Positions 47,020-58,216 of a stretch of 64,000 nucleotides of DNA are shown in pieces (the stretch's first letter is position 1; each line of letters begins with the position of its first letter). The stretch lies in the NCBI GenBank assembly GCA_001683735.1, contig LUGG01000027.1, forward strand, positions 700,049-764,048, read 5' to 3'. Made by a program: the position numbers and the translations under genes. Origin of the DNA: Grifola frondosa (lineage: Eukaryota; Basidiomycota; Agaricomycetes; Polyporales; Grifolaceae). The notes below the pieces were generated by a model. It saw nothing but the letters and a program-made list of their open reading frames with translations. It had not been told where the DNA came from and searched no databases.

Positions 47020-47470
47020 ATGCCGGATATGTAATGACCGGACTGACGGGATCGGGACGGAGCAACATATATGAGATCGGGGCATTCACGAAGACCCCTT
47101 AATATCTGGAGCATTAACAAGTGAGAACAGCTGTATTGTAGGTTGAAACCAACACAACATTCACTTCGCCTGGTGTTCGTCTGAAGCTGCTATCGCAATG
47201 TCCATTATATTCACCATAGATTGTCGGACCGGAGAGAACTATCCCGGAGTAGATGTACGGGCCGGGGCAGACATCACTGTTGAATGATCATTCCGGAGTA
47301 TGAGTTGAATGTCCGGATGAACAAAGGCCGTCACTGGCTTTCGAACGATGAGTGAAATGGGATCTTTGATGTCGGAATATCAGTCGATGTTTCAGCCCAA
47401 TAGTTGGAACGATAATGCTCAGAGCCCTTTGACCGGACTGTTATCATGTGAAGTATATTATTTGAGCAAT
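47020..47470 (+). repeat. Dispersed repeat, copy C
   Basis: Shares ordered blocks with A and B: CACGAAGACCCCTTAATATC, TATCCCGGAGTAG, GGGCCGGGGCAGACATCACTG, and the insertion-site sequence CCGGACTGTTATCATGTGAA at ~47430. More diverged than A/B. Confidence 0.65.
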
Positions 47471-48011
47471 GCAATTCTACACAATTGGATATTCCCATGA
47501 TTCCCATGACACAGAATCGTCTGACATTTTTTTAATGTTTTTATATTTAAATCCATTAGAGTCCGCTGAGGCAATGCCCTATGTTGGACGGAATGTGTCC
47601 GCTGCCCGTTCCCGCTATTCCCTCTCTGCATCGCAAGGTAATTTCGCCCCATACTTTTCCTCTGACCAAGCTTCCTGGATCCCAGTTCTCCCCTCACCAT
47701 CTGACATTTTCAAACACATGCTTCTCTGAGGACATCAATTACACACTCTTAAACAATCACTCAGTGTTATCCACTCATAAGCAGACCGGAGCGGATCAAA
47801 TGCCGGTCCAGGCTCATCAGAGTCGTAGCCGCCATTCAGACACAACGAAGTCAATTCGCTCTACACCTATTCTTACAGGAGATACGTCACAGTACAGATC
47901 CTAACAATGCGGAGACGAGTCACAAGGGAGCAACATAAGTGATGGGGAGACGCCGGGAAGGAGGAGACACAGAGAACGGGCACAGAACACACAACTACTA
48001 CGACGTGCCAG
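47471..48011. other. No gene seen
   Basis: Short ORFs. Blocks near 47700-47800 (TCATAAGCAGACCGG) repeat those at 45620. Confidence 0.35.
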
Positions 48012-48980
48012 CTACTCGGGGACATGGATGGGAGGGGGGTTTCGGGGATCGTACGCCGCATTGCGGTTTGGAGTAGGAGACCAAACTGGCTCACCAGATG
48101 ACACCTCCCCGCTGGACACATCCTCTGCAGCATCATCGACGTTCCCATCCAACGTAAGTCTCCGAACCTTCGGTGGAGGGTGGAGGGTGTAGACTCGGCT
48201 CGCCCTCCGCGGAGCCCTCGACGAGAGGAAACTCGTAGCTACGTCCCCCCTCTTATCCTCCGACGATGTCCATCCGGAGCCGACCGCTTCTCCGATCTCT
48301 GAAACGGCAGCCGAGTCGTTGGAGCGCACCGGGGTGCCGATCGGAGCTGGGGTACAGAGACGACTCGCTTCCCGGAGGAGAATTGTCCGCCAAAGACTCT
48401 GAGAGCGAAAGGAACCCGATACGCGGTACCCCTTCATTGAAGGCGGAGGGTGGGTATTCGAGCCGAGAGGGGAGGGCCGGCGGTCCCATACCACCAGGCG
48501 GCGCCTGTGGCGTTTGCGTCCCGGAGACCTGCGGGACTACAGGCCAGGGGCGCTATGGTTCGGATTGTGGGCTATGTGAGTGATGAACGAGTATGGGGAC
48601 TTACCGGGTTGAAGGTCTGCTTGCATGCCCATTCGAAGACCGAGTAAAGTGCATAATGAACCGAGTGTAAACCGAGCGGTGCAGCTCGCCACCAGCTTCC
48701 ATAACAGCTGCAACTTCCTCCATCTCCGTGGAGGTCCTGAGGACCGAATAGACATCTGTGGAGAGGTCATCCACGGCCGCATCCAAGGCTTTCGGTGTAA
48801 GGTCTTTCACACAAGGTCGCCACAGGCGTCTGTAGAGTCGGAGTGAGCGGACCGCGAACTGGACTGGAGACACTTACTCGTTGCGGAGCCAGTCGGAGAC
48901 AAGCTCCTGGACTTGGGCCCGGAACTTTTCATGCCAGCGGGGAAGGGGATGCGGTCGCGTGTGTAGCTGGAGTAGTCCAT
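48012..48980 (-). CDS. Unknown KDZ-region protein (frame-interrupted)
   Basis: Starts MDYSSYTRDRIPF (ATG 48980). After a one-base gap in a C-run it reads RWHEKFRAQVQELVSDWLRN. Intron 48893-48846 leads to LWRPCVKDLTPKALDAAVDD and VYSVLRTSTEMEEVAAVMEA. The 3' part (48494-48012) is Ser/Pro-rich and acidic in another frame (EDVSSGEVSSGEPVWSPTP), with the stop at 48012. Layout resembles the gene at 43.5 kb. No known domain. Confidence 0.45.
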
Positions 48981-49579
48981 GGTCAATTGACAGAGGGATG
49001 GCTTGATACGCGAACAACATGCGGCTTATAAGCACGTAAGCAATCACGATTATATTTAGATCTGCCTATCTAAAGTTTATGTGAAAAACTAATCATCCGA
49101 GATCCATCGGCTAATGTTCGGAGAAGCTACATGCGGTAGCCGCGGCACGATCAATCGGCGAGATTGCGAATAGGCATTGGTTAGATCAAAGCCGACCATC
49201 GGCAAATACCGGTGCAGACAGAACTAGAAGCATTGCTCAACATGTGTATAGGGAGACTGCTCCGGGAATTCCAAAATTGTCCCGGAGCACAGTCCGAACA
49301 TCCGAGTTCTTCTCACCTACATGTGGTGAACGGAAAAAATACATGGAAAGAGTTCATTGGATGTCAGACGTTGAACGAATACAAGGCGAGAGACTGGGAT
49401 GAATGTCGAACTATTGCCAACTTCTATTCCGGTACTCTAGACTTACAGATTCATCGCTGAAGAACACGGGGATAATGTCTGATGCATCGACATGACTCGC
49501 ATCGTTTCAAATGTCCAGAGTGCTGCAGGCAAATATTTGCAGCGTAGTTGTCGACCTGAGCTCAGTATTACATGGAAAT
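48981..49579. other. No gene seen
   Basis: Spacer downstream of the KDZ transposase; only short ORFs and no clear inverted terminal repeat that I could pair. Confidence 0.35.
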
Positions 49580-52500
49580 TTACATGGAATTCACAACATT
49601 GACGAAGGTATCTCTGGCTTGATCTCCGAACGCCTTCCACATCCCGGCCTGACGACGCGCGTAACATTTATGTCCTTTGTCTGATATCTGTTCCGACCGT
49701 CTCTGCCAAATCCTCTCGGAGTGCCTGAAAAATCTAGTCGTCCAATCCATCTCCGATGTCACAATCACCAGCTCCTCTCTCCACCGGGCAGCCCTGGCTT
49801 TTGCTCTCAGCCAGTTCACTCGATGGACTGTCAATGATTAGAAAATAAATGCGTACATATGCCTGTAATTGCTCACATTCTCTCATCCATGCAGCTCCGT
49901 CGCTGTCTCCAGCTAAGTCCATCGTCCAGAACCAGGCCAGCGGCTTGTTTCGCAAACCCCGAGTATGAGCCTCCACCAGTGCTGTTCCCACCTTGAAGTC
50001 CTCTTGAGTTAGAGATTTATAACGTTCCAGCAATTCCGTCCGTTGTTGCTGCCGGATGATATCTGAACCATCAGGGTCGGTGGGGAATAGGGCCTGTAGA
50101 CATCGCCGGGCATGATTATATATCCGGGATTGGGTCTTGACTTCATTTTCGACAACGTGGATTTCATCAAATGATCGTAGCTTGGTCCGCTGACTGTTAG
50201 CCTGCCGAACTCGAGTTCGGAATAAAAATGCTTTGTATCCTAGTGCCAGTCTGATCCGATGGAGGGCATCATTCATTTGACCTTTTCGTAGTTCGATCTC
50301 TTGATCCGCGACGTGATCCAGGTGACGTCGCCGACATGCGCTCCAGCCGATGGTGGATGGTATGTGAAGTAACATCTTCTCCGGTGACAGATCCTCTTCG
50401 TCCACGAATTCATCGTCATCGGCGTTTACATTATACCAGCCCAAGTCATCATTGATGGTTGAGTTATCCTCTTCATCATCGGATCTAAGATCGGTATCAA
50501 CAGCGTCCGGCGAATGGACCATATGCGCTCCGGCGCGTTTGTGAAATTTATCGATCCTGGTTTGCAACCGTTGTCGACGATCAAGTATTTGAAGTTTCTC
50601 AGCAGCGGTAGGAGATTTTCCCATGCTCCGGATGTCCGCAGCGAGGGATAGCCTGACAGGAATGAGATTCTGCCAACATTTGCACTGGTGAAAACGCACT
50701 GGGTCTCCTGAATACGCATTCCGGAGGACAGCCATGAGATGGTGCCCCGGGGCAGGCCTTTCGTCTCCTCCGCAGTGGCAAGTTGAAGTTGAATTTCACT
50801 CCGGGTTGGAGCTGCACATGGTGAGATCTCAAGGTCAATGTCGCATAAATCCAGACTTGCCTTCACGTTTCTTCACTTCAAAAACGTCCATGACCTCCAC
50901 GTTTTGATGCCGTTCCGCCATTGCCCGGTCATATTCTTCCGTCCATTCGGCGATGTCCTCTGGATCAGCATTCTCGTTTGCCTCTTGTAAAACATCCCGG
51001 TGCAGTTTTTCACCAGCAACTGCCTTTCTGTATTTTCGGACCAAAGTCGGTACTAATGGATTTGCGGGTTTAGTAATGAGGCATATGCTCCGGAATGAAC
51101 TCACGTACCCATTCTAGTCAGCTTCTTCCAATTCGAATCGTTCATATGGTCATCGATGACCTCCTTCCGGTGTGCAGTCGACATCCCCGAGTGCTACCGG
51201 CGATGTGATTCAACGGCGCCCACAACGTCTCGATGATCTCTCCATCAATTTGTCCGGCACCTTCTATGAAGTTGGGTGAATATCGTGCGAAACATTGGTC
51301 CTGATGTCCATGAACGTGGAACAGTCCGATACCATGCAAATCGTCAGTCCGGCAGGCATCGTGAGGTATGGGTTTCCAGTGAACCGTTCCCTCATCCGTT
51401 TCCCATATTGACACATGATATCGTACAAGAGCAGGAGAAAGGTCAATCCGCATAGCGTCGCGAGGGCTCCATTGAAAACATAGTCCATGTTCTTTTGTCT
51501 GGATCCGAAGTTAACTATATTCAAAATTTGAGAATACCAAAATCTTACTTTTCCCCCTTCTGAAAATCCACGACAGAGTGTGGCACGAAACATCCGTGTC
51601 GGGCACACGCCGCTGCTCCGATTCCGGTGGCTTCTAGATTGTGCCTGTTGGGTTCGCCTGGTTGACTGCGGCGTGATCATTGCAGGTCGACGCTGGCACA
51701 AACCCATTGAATATCGGGCAAGAGCAATGTGACATTTCCAACAAAGCTCACCTCCTTCGATTCTTTCGCCACCTTCAGATGATTTTTGTAGTCCCGGTCC
51801 TGAACCATGAATCCTTCACCGTCCCGTAATTTCACGTCATCCTCCGGTCTTCGCATCTTCATGTGCTCCGCAGAGAAATTTCCATCCATGACGAAACTCC
51901 GGGTATATTTCCACCTGCCAGGGATAATTATCAGTCACATTCATGCATGAGGAGCATTCGCACCGGTCGGTTTCATCATTCGCCCAGTCCGTAGGAAGAT
52001 TCACGCCAGGCTGGGGACATGCCGCACAAAAAAGAACATGGCTGCCTGGTCCATTCACCATTTCAGGTTCATGCCCTGCACCGCTCCATTTCGCGCTTTT
52101 GAGCTCTCGCCATTGCCTGCCACCCGGAGCAGCTCACGGTATCGATCCTGTGACATCATTCGAACGGTGTTCGATCGGATACTCAAATTACGCACCGGGA
52201 CTGTATGAGGAAATGCAGGAGAAGTGACCCTCCGAATTTTGTTATAGTAGTTTGACGCTGACGTTTTACACTCCTTGTTTTCCAGCAAAAAGTCATCTAG
52301 AAGTCGGAACGTGAAAGCAGTCCGCGGATATTTTGAACCTGGGGTATAATCCCATGTCGAGGAGCTGCATGTCTCGTGCGGGAGCATTCGGACAACCGCA
52401 CCAATGAACGTCTAGATGATGGACCCCACTAGTATCCACCAATACTACCGTCCGTGTTGATCGTTGCCCTGAAGGTGAGATATCAGGGAATGGTTCTTCA

Positions 52501-53162
52501 ACGCATGACTCCGCCCCTGCCTCTTCGTCGGAATCGGTATCCACTTCTGGATCCCATCCGGAGACTTCTATTGGGCAGCTAGACCCCCATGACCTAAATG
52601 TAATTCCACCCCGGTGGCCCGGAGTGATGCAGACTGGAAGTATTCACCATTCCAGGCCTCCACGCGATGAAATGGCAGACGGGAATGCATCTCCCGCGTA
52701 CATTCCATACACGTCACAGGACGCCCAAGGCATTCGAGGCACCGCCAGCTACCCTCGCGAACTCCGCATCCGGAACATTGCATTCCCTGTGCTGGATATT
52801 CAGTTTCAATGATGTGGTTGAGAAAATCCAATTTTCTGGGAAGCCATTCTCGCATGAAGTCGTTCTGATTCTGCAGGAAACCACCTCAGTGAAGACCAGA
52901 ATATGATGCACATTCTACAAACCTTCGTCTTCTGCCTGCTGCGCTCCTGCGGCATACCTGGCATGTCCTCCACCATCGGTGAATTTGTACTGTGTTCGAC
53001 AGCTCGTCCATTCCCATATAAACCGCGGGATGACGGGCCAGGTTCCGTCGGATCTGATGCATGCGTCACCTTTATTTTCTTGCCCATGACCTGCGATTCT
53101 GCATGCCGGATTCCATGCGTTGATATGACGTTTCGTCTTGGAATGTGCTGTTTTTTAGACAT
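49580..53162 (-). CDS. KDZ (Kyakuja-Dileera-Zisupton) transposase with CxC2 cysteine cluster
   Basis: Start MSKKQHIPRRNVIS (53162). The CxC2-type zinc cluster follows (CSGCG...C..CLGRPVTCMEC, 52790-52690). Then come HWCGCPNAPARDMQLL, DDFLLENKECKTSASNYYNK, and the catalytic block RSFVMDGNFSAEHM (DGNF, 51886-51875). HNLEATGIGAAACARHGCFV, YDIMCQYGKRMRERF and LFHVHGHQDQCFARYSP precede the acidic GAGQIDGEIIETLWAPLN (~51246-51217). The C-terminal half has the LRSFDEIHVVENEV and KPLAWFWTMDLAGDSD boxes and ends at 49580. These are the conserved KDZ blocks. Several single-base gaps in homopolymers interrupt the frame (for example the G-run near 52590), and introns lie between the blocks. It would cut and paste large DNA elements. 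Confidence 0.88.
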
Positions 53163-53164
53163 GA

Positions 53165-54304
53165 CTACAGAACACGTCCGGTCGGTTTCGACGTCTTATA
53201 TCTCTTTTGAAACTTACACGTGGTACAATGACATAAAAACTCACACCTACAATCTACGTAATGCCTCATGGTCATCCAATGTGGAAACTGCACTCCTGCA
53301 TGGCCCAATACGTCAGCGGACATGAACCCGGCATAGCATATCCTCTCCCCATTCGATGTATTTGCTCCATGTCGGACCACTTTCCGCAAATACCAACGAC
53401 CGTTCCGGGATGTATTTTACCGATAGCCCAAATGTGGATAATTCCAGCCTCGCGTCTTCATATGGGCCAATCGAGGCAAGCAGGTCCATCCACTGGGACC
53501 TTCCTGATGTATCTCGATGTAACGGAGTGTCCCGGTTCGAGATTATCTGGATGGCTGTGAATATAGAGGCCCACATTCCAACACATGGATGCAGCACATT
53601 CGGCTTCTGCATCAAGCGTCGGAGAGACTCCACCCCGGCAGTATATAGGTCGGGCTGCATGACCCGGAATATTGCGCTGAGAAGCGCGTCTGATTCTCCC
53701 ATGCACCGCAATGACTCCCGACATTCCGGACGTTTTTGCAGTACGGCTGAGGTCTGCGGATGATACGACGATGTCTACTCCGGTTAGTATTCAAAGCTCG
53801 TCCCGAGAACCGATAGACCGACCTTGTGTCCCATCTGGAACCAACCCGCAGAAAGAGTAATAATCCCCGGGGAAAACCAGGAGCACTGCTCCGATGGCTT
53901 GAACAACTCTTTGGTCTCCCGCCAAATTTTAGTTTTCCCCTTTGGAATCTGAAATAGGTTCTCCATGTTACGGAGCGCATTTTCCATGAAGAGCTACAAT
54001 AATTCAGGATGAAGCTGGTTTATATTTCTGCAAATTCACTCACCTGTCGGCGTTCTGATAGAACTCCGGGAAGTATCCAGCATAATATCCTGTCATGTTT
54101 GTCCGTGATGATGCTCGGAGTGTCGATCATAGTGAAGTGGTTCAATGGTGGAAACCGGAGGCACATGTTGTCCTCCCATTGGCTGTTTCGCCCGGTCGGC
54201 TTAGCTCCCAACCTATCTGCATATCTATCTGCATCCCAGTCGGTCTGGACTGTGACATCTCTAGAGATCGACGACCGGACTTCGACTCCGAGATATATAT
54301 TCAC
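53165..54304 (-). CDS. TET/JBP-family 2-oxoglutarate/Fe(II) dioxygenase
   Basis: The N-terminal part (54304-54020) contains HDRILCWILPGVLSERRQ. Next (53990-53780) are MENLFQIPKGKTKIWRETKE and SPGIITLSAGWFQMGHKVGL. The core (53720-53165) has GMWASIFTAIQIISNRDTPL, the metal motif HRDTSG (H-x-D at 53519-53511), WMDLLASIGPYEDARLELS, a distal RHG (53374-53366) and GERICYAGFM with the probable 2OG-binding Arg. Two single-base gaps break the frame between VKYIP and the RHG block. The family oxidises 5-methylcytosine or thymine in DNA. It ends three bases before the KDZ start on the same strand, a known association in basidiomycetes. Confidence 0.8.
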
Positions 54305-55020
54305 ACTTACTTTGATGTGTGTAGGCTTGCACCAGGACTTCTGTCACAGCCATACATTCACAAACCATGTCCAGGCTCAATATGATATCTGGAAGTGGCT
54401 TGAGCATGGTGGGTGGCTGTGTGGGTGTTCTAGTCTTTAGGTGTAATTTGTACTTGAAGAGATCAAGAAGGTACAGAGATAAGGTCTCTGTATATTCCAG
54501 GTTGAATGTTTCATGTAATGAGGACATATGTATCTATGGGGGGAGAAATGAATAGATGTAGTGAAAATGGGAGTTAAAATAGGGAAAGCAACTGGGGGCA
54601 CACAATCCAAAGATGAAATGTCGGCACAATGCATGAACAAACATCAGTATACTGCAGTACACGACGGGAAGTGGCTAGCATGTGGACAAGATGCCATCGT
54701 CTGCATGACGTTGTTCCAGGGCCGGACAACAAAACATGGCATATTGAACTTATGTCTAGCTCATGAAAGGTGATATAAGATGTGTGAATGTATTTGACCC
54801 ATTGTCAATACAGAATCTTTGGTAAAATTACAATGTAGAAATACATCCGTGTAGTCCGAGAGCATCTGTGTGCTACGAGGAGATATTCATCGGTCAGCGA
54901 ATGCACCATGACACTATTGCATGGCTGGGCGAAAATGAACTGTTCTTGAAATTTTATGTGCACAGATTCTAATCATGCCTAAGCTACGGAGCGGCACATT
55001 CAAACTTCAAAAATGAAAAA
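54305..55020. other. No gene seen; contains a duplicated segment
   Basis: 54790-55020 is related to 56550-56760 (shared GAAATACATC, GAAAATGAACTGTTCTTGAAAT-type words and CCTAAGCTACGGAGCGGCAC), marking a local duplication that includes the ends of the two RAWSG genes. Confidence 0.45.
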
Positions 55021-56850
55021 TCAGCGACGTGCCGGTCCGGTTGATGGACCCGCTTCCGGCGTGGCAGACCGGCTCCGACGAGTTCCTCTCGAGACCCCAT
55101 GGGCAGTACGTGCTGACAAAGACCAGGGAGTGGCATTGTTCATTTCGTGAAGACGTCGAGATACATCGGGCCACAGTCTCATAGTATTACAATATCCGGC
55201 GCGAAACTCATCGCATTCTCTTTTCCACCAATTCCTGCTGCCTCGGCCACCGCAAACCGTCGAACATTTCGTGACATCAGCGACGTCCCAGTCCGGTGGA
55301 TGGACCCGCTTCCGGTGTGGGAGACCAGCTCCGACGAGTTCCTCTCGGGACCCCACGGGCGGCCACGGGGTCGTCCACGGGAGGGTCCACTGGGTCGTCC
55401 ACTCAGGGTCCACGGGGTCGTCCGCGGGTCGTCCTCTGGGGCGACCCCGAACTACCTCGTCACTATGAGCGGGGCGAGGAGACGAAGACCGGCGGAATCG
55501 TATATCTGCAGGACGACTCGATGGGCCTGCGGACGGAGGTCGCTCCAAGAGCTGTCCGTGAGTGACGGTACGGTGAGAAGGGCCCGGTCCTTCAGCAGGA
55601 TGGGCTGAGAGAGTTGGGTCCTCCATCCTCACCTGCCCCGATCTGTCCTCTCCCTGTCCTGCTGGGTCCGTCCAATATGTCCTTGTCCATTGGTTCTTCG
55701 TCCGAGGTGTCGTGTCTCTCTCGTGGATCCACATTCATGGGATGATCTAACCAGGGAGTTAACCGAATTCGATAACAATGTATTTGATTAAACAAACCTC
55801 CGATCACGCGGACATTCCACCAGTGGGTTCCCTCCGATACCTCGTTCGCTCCTGCTACCTGCAGCTCGATGCCCAGCTCTAACACTGGAATTAATGAAGG
55901 TATAGAAATGTGGTTGAAACTGACCTTCCATAACGTCTTCGTTCCACCCCTGTCCGGAGGCTGCGGCGACTCCTGCCGCAAGTGCCCAGTCTCGATCGTT
56001 AGCCTCCACACCTGTCTTGGCTATCTCTAATTGATCTCGGAGTACCATGCGGAGCCAGGAGGATGGCATCATTCTTTCAAGTTCCAAAATATCAGGTAAA
56101 TCTGTAAAGAAGTCAGTAAGAATTGGGAGTGATGTTTGCGACTCACCATGTCCGTCCCGGAATGCATACATGATTATGCCACTCCAGGCTCTAAAACCAT
56201 TCCTCACCTGCTCCCCATTGACCAATTCGATGAGCCGGAGTGCCTTGGTGATGGCTACCAGAGTGTGTCCCTGAGTGATCATGTTGAGAATGTTGGGTTG
56301 AGGCGGTTGATGGTTCTGAAGTTGGGTCTCTTATGAGACGGGTTATTAATATCGACGGTCCGGACTGGTTGACATTTCAACTGCGAACCCCGGAAATGGT
56401 GGTCCAGTGAGTCGTTGTTCACACCGGATGCAATAGGTGAAGCAGACCAGACTGCTCTGGGCCTTGCAATACCCAGTCATTGAAGGAGATTAACTGTACC
56501 GGAGTGAGGAGATAATGATTCGGACTAGCTCGTGAAAAGTGATATTAGATGGATGGATATACCTGATCAAGTTTTCAATACAGAAGAGCGTTTCATAAAA
56601 TTGCACTATAGAAATACATCTGCGTAGTACAAGTAGATCTCGATGGGTGAGCGAAACGCTACCGCATGCCTGGGTAGAAATGAACTGTTCTTGAAATTCA
56701 TGGGCAGAGATTCCAAACATGCCTAAGCTACGGAGCGGCACATTCAAACTTCAAAAATGAAAAATCAGCGACGTGCCGGTCCGGTTGATGGACCCGCTTC
56801 GGCGTGGCAAACCGGCTCCGACGAGTTCCTCTCGAGACCCCATGGGGACG
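54790..56850 (-). repeat. Direct duplication spanning the 3' ends of RAWSG genes B and C
   Basis: 54950-55110 and 56690-56850 are nearly identical (ATGCCTAAGCTACGGAGCGG, AAAATCAGCGACGTGCCGG, GACGAGTTCCTCTCGAGACC). A third partial copy of the exon part starts at 55275. Unit spacing is about 1.74 kb. Confidence 0.75.
55021..56282 (-). CDS. RAWSG/HWWN family member B
   Basis: Exon 1 from ATG 56282 reads ITKALRLIELVNGEQVRNGF and RAWSGIIMYAFRDGH. Exon 2 has LRDQLEIAKTGVEANDRDWA and AAGVAAASGQGWNEDVME. Exon 3 carries SEGTHWWNVRVIG. The last exon is acidic and then, after a one-base frame change, ERPPSAGPSSRPADIRFRRS, SPRPAHSDEVVRGRPRGRP. Introns use GTGAGT, GTCAGT and GTTTGT donors. Box order matches member A (37.3 kb), including the RGRP tail. 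A truncated copy of the C-terminal exon lies at 55020-55110. Unknown function. Confidence 0.55.
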
Positions 56851-57680
56851 GCCATGGGTCGTCCACGAGAAGGTCCGCGGGGTCGTCCTGGGGTCTCCTC
56901 TGGAGCCACCGCGAACTACCTCGCCGCTGTGAGCGGGACGAGGAGACAAAGACCTGCGGTACGGCATGCGCGCAGGACGGCTCGATGGACCTGTGGACGG
57001 AGGTCGTTCTAAGGGCTGTCCCGTGAACGGCGGTATGGTCGGATGGACCTGTGTCTCCATCACGATGCTCCGATCTGCTGTCATCCTCTACCTCCATCTG
57101 CGCCGATCCGCTCTGCTCCCATCCTTCCAATTCCTCTGATCCGACATGGCTCTGTTCATCCCCAGATGTGGTAATCACTGAGGAGTATGTTAATTAAAGA
57201 AAACAGAAAGAAAATAGAACCTCACATCCCAGCATTTGCAGGTTCCACCAGTGACCGGCTGCTGCAGCGATCTTCGCTCCAAGGAAAAGATCCGGACTGT
57301 CTGTCTCGGCGTAGCGTAGCGCTCGTTCGAATGCCAAACGCATGTCCTTCCGTGTCTCTTCGGCTGTGAGGTGAGTGAGATGTTCAAAATTTAGGAGATC
57401 TACAAATACAAATCAGCAAGGATAGGGATCGACATTAACCACATACCCAGGGCATCCCGGTAGGCTACACGAAAATGCCACTCCAGGCCCTGAATGCGAG
57501 CTTGAGGTCTTGTTCATCGGCGAATTCAATCAAATCGGCTGCTTGTCTGATGATTTCGACAGTGTGTTGTGGGGCATGATGGTGAGAGACGGGCGGGCGG
57601 ACGAGATTGATTGTTCTAAAGTCACATCTCTTATGAAACTCGTTATTAATATCCACGGTCCGGACCGGTTCGGATTTCAA
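56760..57680 (-). CDS. RAWSG/HWWN family member C
   Basis: Exon 1 (57680 to ~57450) has HTVEIIRQAADLIEFADEQD and LAFRAWSGIF. Exon 2 (~57400-57225) has DLLNFEHLTHLTAEETRKDM, LGAKIAAAAGHWWNLQM. Exon 3 (57178 on) is acidic (DEQSHVGSEELEGWEQSGS) and then Ser/Pro-rich with the PSSRPA and SPRPAHSGEVVRG segments. At least one frame change occurs in exon 3. The intron plan equals members A and B. It is a tandem neighbour of B, probably by local duplication. Confidence 0.55.
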
Positions 57681-58216
57681 CTGCCGACCATGTCAATTCT
57701 GGTCCGACAAGCTGTTTTTGACACAAGACTCAATAACTGAGGAGGTCCGGATTGCTCTGGGTCTTTAACTAAGAAGTCACCGGAGCAGAAGATCCCCTTC
57801 GTGGGACGGAAGAAATAAATAACATAATCCACATGATGATTCCATTATCAGATCAATAATAGTTGACTTCTTCCAAATCAGGCTGTCTTGAGGTTGAGAC
57901 TATTTTATATTACATCATTCAGTCTCTTCAAGATGGTTATCCTGTCAATAACGCTCTCACATATATAGGCAATCGCCCTGAGATTGTCAAAGCAGATGTT
58001 TGAGATGTCATGACCGTGTACAATACCATGCATGAAAATACTGCACTTATTACTTTCCGGATCTTGATTTCGAATCTGTCGATCGTTCAAAAAGTCAGCC
58101 GATTGGTTCGGATGTCGATCAATCATCGGGGATTAAATCTAACGTCAATTCATTCGTGTTGTAACCGAAGGCGAAAAATCAGACCAGTCAACGTTTCTCC
58201 TGCTTTCTCTAGTAGA
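57681..58216. other. No gene seen; divergent promoter region
   Basis: Lies between minus-strand member C and the plus-strand gene at 58217. AT-rich with short ORFs only. Confidence 0.4.

Noticed and set aside
49580..57680. Exact terminal inverted repeats of the KDZ element
   Set aside because: I could not pair convincing ends by eye among the nested repeats; copy comparison is needed.
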